A DNA stretch of 57,303 nt from Bacteroidales bacterium. Its GTDB lineage: Bacteria; Bacteroidota; Bacteroidia; Bacteroidales; VadinHA17. The notes under the pieces were generated by a model. It was not told the DNA's origin. It saw only the letters and a list, made by a program, of their open reading frames with translations, and searched no databases. Position 1 is the first letter of the stretch. The number at the start of each line of letters is the position of its first letter. A program made the translations under genes and the position numbers. This document shows positions 27,473 to 35,238 of the stretch, in pieces. The stretch covers positions 1 through 57,303 of the forward strand of contig JAGPFZ010000009.1 of assembly GCA_018056245.1 (NCBI GenBank), in the 5' to 3' direction.

Positions 27473-28786
27473 TTAAACTATTGGTAATGTCCATGGTTTT
27501 CTGAGTGGGCGGCCCATTAAACGACTTGCTTCCTGATTGTCAATTATTTCTTCCTTTTCGGGGTCCCATTTTATTTTTTGGCCGGTTGTCATTGCAATTT
27601 CTCCTAGCAAAGCTACAGATATTGCCCGGTAAGCAGGTTCAATCGGGCAAATAGTCTCTTTGCGTGAGCGTATGCAATCTATGAAATTATGGTAATGATT
27701 ATTACTTTTATAAAGATGTATCTCATCACCTTTTATCTTTTCCTCAAGTATTTTCGGGTTGGAAGCACTAATTTTGTTTCTGCGGTCTACATGTATCCAT
27801 CCAAGGTCGCCATACCAGCATGTCCCCATGCCCTTTGGAAGCCGTGAAGCATTGGCTACTCTCATTTCCATTCCATCAGCATATTTGCACAATATATCAT
27901 ATTCAACAGGAGCATTATAAATTCCTTCAACAGGGTAAACTCCGTTCCCCTCTATTTCAATCGGGCCAGTGTGCTCCAGACCTGCTCCCCAGTTTGCAAT
28001 ATCAATATGATGTCCGGCCCAGTCGGTGAGTTGTCCGCCCGAATAATCGAGTATCCATCTCCAATTCCAGTGACATACTCCGCGATATGGTACCCAAAGA
28101 GCAGGGCCGAGCCACATGTCCCAGTTTAGTTCTTTCGGAACTTCCTGTAACGGTGGAGTTCCTATCCCTCTTTCACCGTCGGGAAGCCCTACTTCAATAT
28201 ATTTTATCTTTCCTATTCTTCCATTTGCAACCAGTTCGGCCCCATGATGGAAATTCTCCTGCGACCGCTGCCAGCTTCCAGTCTGCCAAATAATTCCATT
28301 CTTCTTAACTGCACTGACAATAACCTTTCCTTCATTGATTGTACGGCATATTGGTTTTTCGCCATATACATCCCATTTTTTCATTGCTGCTTCTGTATAG
28401 ATAATACCATGCCAATGATCGGGAAGAGCTATAAGCACTGCATCAAGATTTTCTTTGTCTATAAACTCCCTGAAGTCGGCATAAATCCTGCAGTCCCTGC
28501 TTCTATTGACCTTATCTACCGTTTCCTTTGCTGCTGCAAGCCTTGAAGCATCAACATCACATAGCGCTACGAAACGGGTCTGATCTTTTAGCCTCATAAA
28601 GTCTCTCATATCGCTCATGCCCTGTGAACCTGTTCCTATAACACCCATAACTATACGATCGGAAGGAGGTATTTCACCTCCACGTCCCAAAGATGAAGCC
28701 GGTACAATATAAGGAACGACAAAAGTTCCGGCTATTGCAGAAGCAGATTTTTTTAAGAAATCCCTTCTTGATGTTTTCGTTTCCAT
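27473..28786 (-). CDS. Tat-exported Gfo/Idh/MocA oxidoreductase
   Basis: A 437-aa protein with a Tat signal (SRRDFLKKSASAIAG). Rossmann motif MGVIGTGSQGMSDM, family motif YGEKPICRT preceded by ALPDHWHG, and catalytic-region DWAGHHIDIANWG. The DHWH and GEKP pair is typical of the exported Bacteroidota/Planctomycetota subfamily. It lies 34 bases after another Tat-exported member and 11 bases before the ThuA-like gene, so all are made together. Confidence 0.87.
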   Translation of the reverse strand: METKTSRRDFLKKSASAIAGTFVVPYIVPASSLGRGGEIPPSDRIVMGVIGTGSQGMSDMRDFMRLKDQTRFVALCDVDASRLAAAKETVDKVNRSRDCRIYADFREFIDKENLDAVLIALPDHWHGIIYTEAAMKKWDVYGEKPICRTINEGKVIVSAVKKNGIIWQTGSWQRSQENFHHGAELVANGRIGKIKYIEVGLPDGERGIGTPPLQEVPKELNWDMWLGPALWVPYRGVCHWNWRWILDYSGGQLTDWAGHHIDIANWGAGLEHTGPIEIEGNGVYPVEGIYNAPVEYDILCKYADGMEMRVANASRLPKGMGTCWYGDLGWIHVDRRNKISASNPKILEEKIKGDEIHLYKSNNHYHNFIDCIRSRKETICPIEPAYRAISVALLGEIAMTTGQKIKWDPEKEEIIDNQEASRLMGRPLRKPWTLPIV

Positions 28787-28820
28787 TTTTATACTTTTTT
28801 AATTATCAGTAAATCAAATT

Positions 28821-30158
28821 TCATATTTGAACAGGCAGGCCGGGCACAGGGACCTCAAATTTCATATCAACCGGCCCGAATTCTATTTTTGACGGGCCGA
28901 GGTTCATGTCAGATTTAAGTATTTCGTCCCATGTTATCATCCTGCCAGTATATGCAGCAGTTCTTCCCATTATTGCGGTCAGTGTAGAAATTGCGGTTTG
29001 TTCCGCTTCATTAACGTAATTACCGGTTCGGATAGCCCATACCAGATGCATGTGTTCCTGCACATAGGCAGGAATTTTCAAGGAATTTGTGGGATTATTG
29101 TTCTCATCTTTTGGGTATTCGAATTTCCATTTAATATTTCCGTCGAGGTCCCAGATAATATTCTGGCAGTTAGTATATCCTTCGGTTCCAACCACTATTT
29201 CGCCTGTGCCGTTTGCACATCCGTCTATCTGCCTGCACATGCTGTGACTACTAAGGCCGTTGCCATAACTAAAATCAATACTGAAAAAATCATACTGGTC
29301 GCCTGTAACACGTCGGTGTCTTCCTCCGTAACCTATTGCACTTTCAGGATGTTTTCCCGTGAACCAGTTTATTACATCAATATTATGTACATGGGTATCA
29401 AGAATATGGTCGCCTGAAAGCCAGCAGAAATTATTCCAGTTACGTATCATATATTCCATGTCGTTCCATCCGGGCTCTCTTAGCCGGAACCAGACATGTT
29501 CCTGGTTCCAGTAAGCTTTTGCAGATGTAATACGTCCGATAGCACCTGCTGTTACCTGCTTGTATGTTTCGATATAATCTTCCTGATGGCGTCTTTGTGT
29601 GCCGGTAACCACATTGAGGCCTATTGCTTCGGCTTTCTTTGCTGTAGTAAGTATTGACCTTATTCCTGTAGAATCCACTGCAACAGGTTTTTCCATGAAG
29701 ACGTGTTTGTTTCTGGTCACTGCTTCAAGGAAATGTTCAGGTCGGAATTTCGGAGGTGTTGCTAGTAGTACAACATCAATATCCTCGATAGCCATGAGTT
29801 TTTTATAAGCATCGAATCCTACGAAACAGTTTTCTGCTGGAATAGGTAATCCGAAGGAAGCAAAGCGTTCTCTGCATGCATCAATTTTATCCTGGAAAAC
29901 ATCGGCCAGTGCAATAATCTCAAGGTCTGGACCTGCGCTGATAAAATTTATTGCAGCACCTGTTCCGCGGCCTCCAGCTCCTACCAGGCCAGCTCTGAGT
30001 TTTTTGCCCGGAGGTGCTCCGTTAAGAATAGGAGGCAGTACAGTAGGTTCTGCTATCCTCTTTCGTCCGCATCCGGTCATTATTGCACCTGCACCAGCCA
30101 GACCAATACTTGCTGCAGCAGCTTTTTTGATGAATTTTCTTCTATCGAAATTTTCCAT
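28821..30158 (-). CDS. Tat-exported, probably lipid-anchored Gfo/Idh/MocA oxidoreductase
   Basis: A 445-aa protein whose Tat signal (DRRKFIKKAAAA) ends in a lipobox-like IMTGC, so it is probably a Tat lipoprotein. Rossmann motif GLVGAGGRGTGAAINFI; family motif FMEKPVAVD; later HILDTHVHNIDVINW as catalytic region. Only 7 bases separate it from the cytochrome-SUMF1 gene upstream, so those two are the most tightly coupled pair in the operon. Sequence does not reveal the substrate. Confidence 0.87.
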   Translation of the reverse strand: MENFDRRKFIKKAAAASIGLAGAGAIMTGCGRKRIAEPTVLPPILNGAPPGKKLRAGLVGAGGRGTGAAINFISAGPDLEIIALADVFQDKIDACRERFASFGLPIPAENCFVGFDAYKKLMAIEDIDVVLLATPPKFRPEHFLEAVTRNKHVFMEKPVAVDSTGIRSILTTAKKAEAIGLNVVTGTQRRHQEDYIETYKQVTAGAIGRITSAKAYWNQEHVWFRLREPGWNDMEYMIRNWNNFCWLSGDHILDTHVHNIDVINWFTGKHPESAIGYGGRHRRVTGDQYDFFSIDFSYGNGLSSHSMCRQIDGCANGTGEIVVGTEGYTNCQNIIWDLDGNIKWKFEYPKDENNNPTNSLKIPAYVQEHMHLVWAIRTGNYVNEAEQTAISTLTAIMGRTAAYTGRMITWDEILKSDMNLGPSKIEFGPVDMKFEVPVPGLPVQI

Positions 30159-30165
30159 TATGATT

Positions 30166-31701
30166 TTATTTCTTAGATATTATTAAACTGTCAGGCTGAC
30201 ATACTACTCTAAATCCCACATCAATACAATCGGAGTACCACCAGATACTTTTAGGCATTTGCGGGTCAGTTATTAACCATATATCGGTTTTTGTAAAATC
30301 ACGTGCAGCACTTCTCACATCTTTTGCGTCACTCTTGAATGAACCTCCTCTAATAACTCTTTCCTTTCCTTCTGCAGGCCCTCGTGGGTTTATATAAACA
30401 GTATCATTTTTATAAGCATCAGCAGAATAATAGTCAGAGCAGAACTCTGCAACGTTTCCTGACATATTTTTTATTCCAAACGGATTGGCTTTGACTGCCG
30501 AAGGCTCAGCCGTTCTGTAATTGCTATTTTCCTTATATATAACATAAGAAGCAATAACGGTAGTATCCGGCTTTAAAATTTTCTTCATAAATCCTTCTGA
30601 AGAAAACTTTTCTGGATTGCCCTCAAAGAAATATGGAGTGGAAGTACCGCCTCTGCATGCATATTCCCATTCTGCTTCTGTTGGCAGGCGGTAATATTTA
30701 CCTGTTTTTTGCGAAAGCCATTTGCAGTAAACATTCGCAGCATTCCATGTCATTGTTATTGCCGGACGTGAGCCTTTACCCCAGCCCTGGTCGGGAGCTC
30801 CCCATGGAGGAGTCGGACCTGTAATGGCATCAACGTTTTTTGTTGTAACTACCTGTCCTTCCGTCCTCCCCTGAGAAGAAGTAGCCTGGAAAAAAGCAAG
30901 ATATTCATCCCATGTAACCTCTACTTCGCCTATCCAGAAAGGAGATACCGTAACTTCCCTTACAGGGCCTTCATCATCCTCGCGCAGAGGTTCATCGTCA
31001 GGACTGCCCATATCAAATTTTCCGCCCGGAACCGCTATCATATTAAATGTAACTCCTGTGCCGGGAATACGCTCGATAAAATTTTCAAATTTTTCAACTT
31101 TTGCAGGCTCGGTGTAAACAATCGCAGTTTCAGTTTTAATAACTCCAAAAGTTGTGTCTTTCGCATGTTTAATATTTTTATCAAAATGGCCTACTTCAAT
31201 ATGACAGTTAATACATTGCAAAGATTCTTTGTTTAAGGTATAAAACAGATGGGCATTCCCTCCGTCTTCGGATAATGTTACAGGAAACAGGTTAGTATGA
31301 CATTCAAGGCATGATTCCTCATAAACAATTTTTTTTGCATTTTCAGGAAGTCTTTTTGCCTCCCAGTTAAAATCAGAACTATCCTTAAACCAGTATCCAT
31401 AAATATCCTTTATTCCATGCTTCACTTTGGTTAAAAGATATCCTTTGCCTTTTGGAGCGAGATGACATTCAATACAATGTGTTTTTACGCCCGAATTATT
31501 GTTATAATGAGTTGATAGTTTCCACGTCTGTTCAGCGTGTGGATGAATATGGCATGACATACAATATTCATCGGTCGAAGTATAAGAGATTGCCTTATCT
31601 CCAACTATTATAAATATTATACAAACAATAGCTCCTGCAAAAAAAATCCAGACAGATGATTTATTTTTTTTTGATTGTCTGGTTATTTTGATTTTATTCA
31701 T
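30166..31701 (-). CDS. Tetraheme NapC/NrfH-type cytochrome c fused to a SUMF1-like domain
   Basis: A 511-aa protein. One membrane anchor (residues about 18-35) is followed by four c-type heme sites: CMSCH (47-51), CIECH (76-80), CLECH (131-135) and CINCH (163-167). Anchor plus four hemes matches the NapC/NirT/NrfH quinol dehydrogenases. From about residue 215 to the end is a SUMF1/formylglycine-generating-enzyme-type domain (GGKFDMGSPDDEP, GEVEVTWDEYLAFF, YRLPTEAEWEYACRGG, GNVAEFCSDYY, RVIRGGSF). The two catalytic cysteines of true FGE, expected just after GGS, are absent (KSDAKDV), so it is not a sulfatase-maturing FGE. The whole soluble part is periplasmic. It heads the coupled Gfo-Gfo-ThuA genes. 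Role unknown. Confidence 0.88.
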   Translation of the reverse strand: MNKIKITRQSKKNKSSVWIFFAGAIVCIIFIIVGDKAISYTSTDEYCMSCHIHPHAEQTWKLSTHYNNNSGVKTHCIECHLAPKGKGYLLTKVKHGIKDIYGYWFKDSSDFNWEAKRLPENAKKIVYEESCLECHTNLFPVTLSEDGGNAHLFYTLNKESLQCINCHIEVGHFDKNIKHAKDTTFGVIKTETAIVYTEPAKVEKFENFIERIPGTGVTFNMIAVPGGKFDMGSPDDEPLREDDEGPVREVTVSPFWIGEVEVTWDEYLAFFQATSSQGRTEGQVVTTKNVDAITGPTPPWGAPDQGWGKGSRPAITMTWNAANVYCKWLSQKTGKYYRLPTEAEWEYACRGGTSTPYFFEGNPEKFSSEGFMKKILKPDTTVIASYVIYKENSNYRTAEPSAVKANPFGIKNMSGNVAEFCSDYYSADAYKNDTVYINPRGPAEGKERVIRGGSFKSDAKDVRSAARDFTKTDIWLITDPQMPKSIWWYSDCIDVGFRVVCQPDSLIISKK

Positions 31702-31753
31702 TATATTTTATTCCGGTTGTTTTTCAAATATAGCTAATTTTTATCTGGTATTT

Positions 31754-32695
31754 TTAATGAATTATTTCTTTTTTAAAATAATCTATAGTCATTTTTAGCC
31801 CTTCCTGCAGATTAACTTCGGGGCTCCAGTTAAGGACAAATTTTGCAAGTGAGATGTCGGGTTGTCGTTGTCTGGGATCGTCTTCCGGAAGAGGACAGAA
31901 TTTTATCTTTGACCTTGAACCTGTCATTTTTATAATTGTCTGTGCCAGGTCAATTATTTTTATTTCAGCAGGGTTACCTATATTTACCGGTCCTGTAAAA
32001 GAATCGGGCGATTCCATAGTTAAAAGAAATCCTTTTATCAGATCATCAATATATTGAAAACTTCTAGTCTGGGAACCGTCACCAAAAATTGTAATTTCAT
32101 TTCCTTTCAAGGCCTGGACAATAAAGTTAGATATCACTCTACCGTCGTCAGCTCTCATCTTTGGCCCATAAGTATTGAATATTCTGACAATTTTGATATT
32201 GACTTTCTCCTGTCGGTGGTAGTTCATAAAAATTGTTTCGGCACATCTTTTACCCTCGTTGTAGCATGATCGGGCTCCAAGCATGTTTACATAACCCCTG
32301 TATCCTTCGTGCTGTGGGTGAATCTGAGGGTCACCATAGATTTCACTTGTTGAAGCCTGTAGAATCTTTGCACCTGTTTTTATCGCAAGTTCAAGAGTAT
32401 TTATTGCACCAAGTACTATTGTTTTTATAGTTTTTATACCATCTTTTTGATAAAATACAGGAGATGCAGGACATGCAAGGTTATATATCTCATCGCAACT
32501 GATATGTATTTTATCAATAATATCCTGTTCAATTACTCTGAAATATCTGTTATTCCTTAGATGTCGGATATTTTTTTCTCTTCCGCTAAAAAAATTATCG
32601 AGACATATAACGTAGTGCCCCGATTCAAGAAGTTTTTCACAAAGGTGCGACCCAATAAAACCCGCCCCGCCTGTGACCAATATTTTTTTCATCAA
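31754..32695 (-). CDS. NAD-dependent UDP-glucuronate decarboxylase-like epimerase (UDP-xylose synthase type)
   Basis: A 313-aa extended SDR: NAD motif [12 protein letters not shown], then [11 protein letters not shown] and [13 protein letters not shown] (typical of UDP-xylose synthase), STSEIYGDP, the catalytic Y-x3-K in [10 protein letters not shown] and the IFNTYGPKM motif. It is cytoplasmic and would convert UDP-glucuronate to UDP-xylose. The start could be either of two adjacent ATG codons. It lies 52 bases upstream of the cytochrome-SUMF1 gene and may be the first gene of that transcript, though its function fits the glycosyltransferases further down better. Confidence 0.85.
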   Translation of the reverse strand: MMKKILVTGGAGFIGSHLCEKLLESGHYVICLDNFFSGREKNIRHLRNNRYFRVIEQDIIDKIHISCDEIYNLACPASPVFYQKDGIKTIKTIVLGAINTLELAIKTGAKILQASTSEIYGDPQIHPQHEGYRGYVNMLGARSCYNEGKRCAETIFMNYHRQEKVNIKIVRIFNTYGPKMRADDGRVISNFIVQALKGNEITIFGDGSQTRSFQYIDDLIKGFLLTMESPDSFTGPVNIGNPAEIKIIDLAQTIIKMTGSRSKIKFCPLPEDDPRQRQPDISLAKFVLNWSPEVNLQEGLKMTIDYFKKEIIH

Positions 32696-32719
32696 ATAAA
32701 CTTGTTAAAAGAATTCCTA

Positions 32720-32727
32720 CAAATATA
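32720..32727 (-). promoter_or_regulatory. Candidate -7 element of the 32.7-26.2 kb operon
   Basis: On the minus strand TATATTTG matches TAnnTTTG exactly, 25 bases before the start codon of the UDP-xylose-synthase-type gene. The upstream -33 region shows no clear TTTG. A short leader would follow. Confidence 0.45.
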
Positions 32728-33007
32728 ATTTTTTATAAATATCATTCTATTAGTATAGTTCAAGTTCATAAATTTCATCTTTAATGTAATGATTATTTGA
32801 TGTTAATAGTTGTGTGCCAAATAAACGTTTACCATAAATGGTAGACAAAGATGGCAAAAATTAATAATGATTTATCTTGTATTTTTGATATTAATTGTGA
32901 AGAAAAAAAGATTTTTTAACCACATTTTCGACATTTACAGAGAAGATAATTCGTAAGTCTTTTTGTTTATTATTTTAGCTCCACATTCATTAATAAAAAA
33001 ATCCAAA
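32728..33007. other. Intergenic, no gene seen; degenerate repeat fragment
   Basis: No coding signal was found in this divergent gap. Around 32919-32950 a stretch reading ttaaccacat, then gacatttacagagaag, resembles the dispersed repeat at 26163-26240. No clear promoter was found for the rightward gene at 33008. Confidence 0.45.
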
Positions 33008-34252
33008 ATGAAAACAAAATTTATAACATTTCTTTTTTGCTTTTTATCCATTTTCATAATGCCGATAAAAGGTCAGGAAATTTCTGTTCAAAGTAAAAAC
33101 ATAAAGTTTTACCTCGATTGTAATGAATGTGATTTCACGTATGTACGTCAAAATCTTGATTTTATTTCTTTTGTACGCGATCCTAATCTTGCCGATGTAC
33201 ATATTTTAGTAACCAGCAGCAATACAGGAGGCGGCGGTCATAAATATTTTATAAATTTTATTGGAAGGGAAGCTTTTGAAAGTATTAATTTTAACTACGA
33301 AACAACGACAAATCAATCATATACCGATGATGATACCAGAAAAGCCCTTCTGACCGTAATTCAAACAGGTATTCTTCAATATTATTCAAAGGCAGACCTT
33401 TTGAACAATCTGAGTATCAGAATAACTGAAACAAGTAATAGAAAGGCCGATGAGATGATATTCGACCCATGGAAAAACTGGGTCTTCAGTATTGAAGCCG
33501 GCGCCGAATTACAGAAAGAAGAAAGTCAGAACGAATATTCAATTGCCGGAGAAATTGATATACGAAAAGTAACTGAAAAATGGAAGACAAATATTGAGGG
33601 CGGATATGAAATTAACCGTGAAAATTATTTCGATAAAGACAAACGAATAACTGATGAACAAGATACACGGGAGGTATCTGCTGAATTAATTATAAGCCTT
33701 GATAAGAAATGGTCGGCTGGTTTTTTCACAGATTATCTATCGCGTAATTATTTGAACATCAATCATAGATTTAGCGCCTCAACGGGAATCGAGTATAACT
33801 TCTTTCCATGGAGTGAAAGTAACAGGCATATTTTTGCTGTAAGATATATTGCAGATATAAATTATTTCGATTATATCCAGGAAACAATTTATGAAAAAAT
33901 GAAAGAGACACTCTTTGGAGAGCAGCTTGAAGTTATTATGAACTTTGTTCAACCATGGGGTGAAATTATGCTCGAACTTCAGGGAAGACATTATTTTAAC
34001 GACTTTTCAAAAAACAGCATTACCCTTGAATCTGATTTTTCAATACGACTTTCAAGCAATTTTTCAGTCTTTTTCAACCTTGAAACCAATATGATTCACG
34101 ACCAGGTTTATCTTCCCAAGGGAGATGCCTCTCTTGAAGATATTCTGCTCAGAAGAAGAAAACTTGCTTCCACCTATGAAATAAACGGACAGTTAGGATT
34201 GAGATTTACGTTTGGTTCTATTTATAATAATATTGTAAATGAAAGGTTTTAG
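33008..34252 (+). CDS. Exported protein with probable outer-membrane barrel, function unknown
   Basis: I start at ATG 33008 (MKTKFITFLF), which opens a signal peptide (to about residue 24, ending IKGQE); an in-frame start 15 codons upstream would bury it. The 414-aa protein has an N-terminal alpha/beta region (about 25-150) with FYLDCNECDFTYVRQN and ADVHILVTSSNTGGGGHKY. The C-terminal two thirds alternate short beta strands with aromatic and charged residues (SAGFFTDYLSRNYLN, EIMLELQGRHYF, SNFSVFFNLETN), and it ends GSIYNNIVNERF. This fits a barrel of about 10-12 strands. I recognise no named family. It is a single gene between divergent and convergent neighbours. Confidence 0.7.
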   Translation: MKTKFITFLFCFLSIFIMPIKGQEISVQSKNIKFYLDCNECDFTYVRQNLDFISFVRDPNLADVHILVTSSNTGGGGHKYFINFIGREAFESINFNYETTTNQSYTDDDTRKALLTVIQTGILQYYSKADLLNNLSIRITETSNRKADEMIFDPWKNWVFSIEAGAELQKEESQNEYSIAGEIDIRKVTEKWKTNIEGGYEINRENYFDKDKRITDEQDTREVSAELIISLDKKWSAGFFTDYLSRNYLNINHRFSASTGIEYNFFPWSESNRHIFAVRYIADINYFDYIQETIYEKMKETLFGEQLEVIMNFVQPWGEIMLELQGRHYFNDFSKNSITLESDFSIRLSSNFSVFFNLETNMIHDQVYLPKGDASLEDILLRRRKLASTYEINGQLGLRFTFGSIYNNIVNERF

Positions 34253-34274
34253 AATCTGCTATTGTAATGATAAT

Positions 34275-34943
34275 CTATTGTAATGATAATATTGTATTCC
34301 AGACATCTTCCGGATTTTTCAAAGCATTCTCAGCCATCTTCCCGTTCTTTCCGAAGACCAGAAGTTTATCATATTTTTCTATAGTAACCTTCGACTCATC
34401 AACTTTACCGCTTTTATCCATCACCGCATTGATGTTAAGGCCGAGATGTCTGGCCATAAAATCGTACATTGCAATACGTTTCGAATAACCATAATCGTGC
34501 TTTTCATTTGCAAGGTGCACATTCTCGACATTATCCTGTTTTCCATATAAGGAATATATTTTTTTAAGATATGGAAACTCTATTTCTGGCACATGTTTCG
34601 TCCAGTCGTCGCCGTCGGAAATAACCAGCATAGGACGTGGTGATGCCATAGCAGCAATTTCAGCATTATAGGTTAAAAATTCAGTGCATGATTGCAGGGG
34701 CATTCCGCTTTCACACGGACAACCACCGTAATAATATGAAGAAACCATAACAACCGGTACACTTACTTTTATTCTGTCGTCGAGTGCGGTGGCAAGCATT
34801 GCCTGTGTAGCTCCTCCCGAGGCACCTGTAATCGCAATTCTTGTGCTGTCCACAAAAGGCAAAGTAGTAAGATAATCTATCGCCCGTATAGAATTGAGTG
34901 TCTGCATTGTATGCGCCAGTCCCGTTTTGTGCAGTTCACTGAA
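34275..34943 (-). pseudogene. Acetyl-xylan-esterase-type alpha/beta hydrolase, C-terminal remnant
   Basis: In-frame codons start at about 34943 with FSELHKTGLAHT and run into the 210-aa segment beginning MQTLNSIRAIDYL. The hydrolase fold is visible: nucleophile Ser in TGASGGAT, acid in VISDGDDW and His in NEKHDYGY. Members of this family are about 300-400 residues, and the N-terminal part (first strands and cap) is missing because the frame closes at a stop about 6-8 codons upstream. It ends in TAG. The breakpoint lies just before the regulatory region of the ilv operon. The gene is probably dead, although the catalytic triad survives. Confidence 0.75.
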
Positions 34944-35044
34944 AATATATTATATATTAAAAGGTATGATTCAATATATTTTCTTAAGTTTATTACAACA
35001 TTTTTTTCATTAAATAATATTTTATAAAAATTTTTATTATATTC

Positions 35045-35074
35045 TTTGATTTTAAAAAATTATAATTATCTTTG
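35045..35074 (+). promoter_or_regulatory. Bacteroidota promoter of the ilv-leu operon
   Basis: A -33 TTTG at 35045-35048 and a perfect -7 TATCTTTG (TAnnTTTG) at 35067-35074 are 18 bases apart. This is the best promoter in the window. Transcription should start near 35081, about 13 bases before the leader peptide ATG. Confidence 0.85.
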
Positions 35075-35093
35075 CTTTTCAATTGTGATAAAA

Positions 35094-35156
35094 ATGAATA
35101 ATTATTTATTACCTGTTATTTCCATTATTATCCTTCTTCTTAACGGCCGAAGATGA
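35094..35156 (+). CDS. Leader peptide of the branched-chain amino acid attenuator
   Basis: The 20-codon frame reads MNNYLLPVISIIILLLNGRR and ends at TGA 35154-35156. Ten of 20 codons are Ile, Leu or Val (4 Ile, 5 Leu, 1 Val), with three Ile then three Leu in a row. It lies between a strong promoter and an intrinsic terminator, just before ilvD. Ribosome stalling on these codons during shortage of Ile or Leu would signal to the RNA downstream. The coding region is too short to be found by general gene finders. Confidence 0.85.
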   Translation: MNNYLLPVISIIILLLNGRR

Positions 35157-35226
35157 CCCGGAAATAATTTGTAATAAATTTTGATATACAGAACTTTCCG
35201 GGTCTAATCCGGAAAGTTCTTTTTTT
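35157..35226 (+). terminator. Attenuator: antiterminator segment and intrinsic terminator before ilvD
   Basis: GAACTTTCCGG (35191-35201) pairs perfectly with CCGGAAAGTTC (35209-35219) over a 7-base loop and is followed by a run of 7 T, a strong intrinsic terminator. CCCGGAAA at 35157-35164, directly after the leader stop codon, is exactly complementary to TTTCCGGG (35195-35202). It can therefore pair with the left arm of the terminator and prevent it. A ribosome that finishes the leader would cover 35157-35164 and let the terminator form; a ribosome stalled at the Ile/Leu codons leaves it free. The ilvD ATG follows 13 bases after the T run. Confidence 0.88.
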
Positions 35227-35238
35227 ATAAAAACGATT

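Noticed and set aside
30166-31701. Calling the SUMF1-like domain a formylglycine-generating enzyme for sulfatases.
   Set aside because: The two catalytic cysteines after the GGS motif are absent and no sulfatase is in the window.
35081-35238. A T-box or other riboswitch controlling ilvD.
   Set aside because: No T-box-like AGGGUGGNACCGCG motif or long structured leader was seen. The leader peptide, antiterminator and terminator explain the region.
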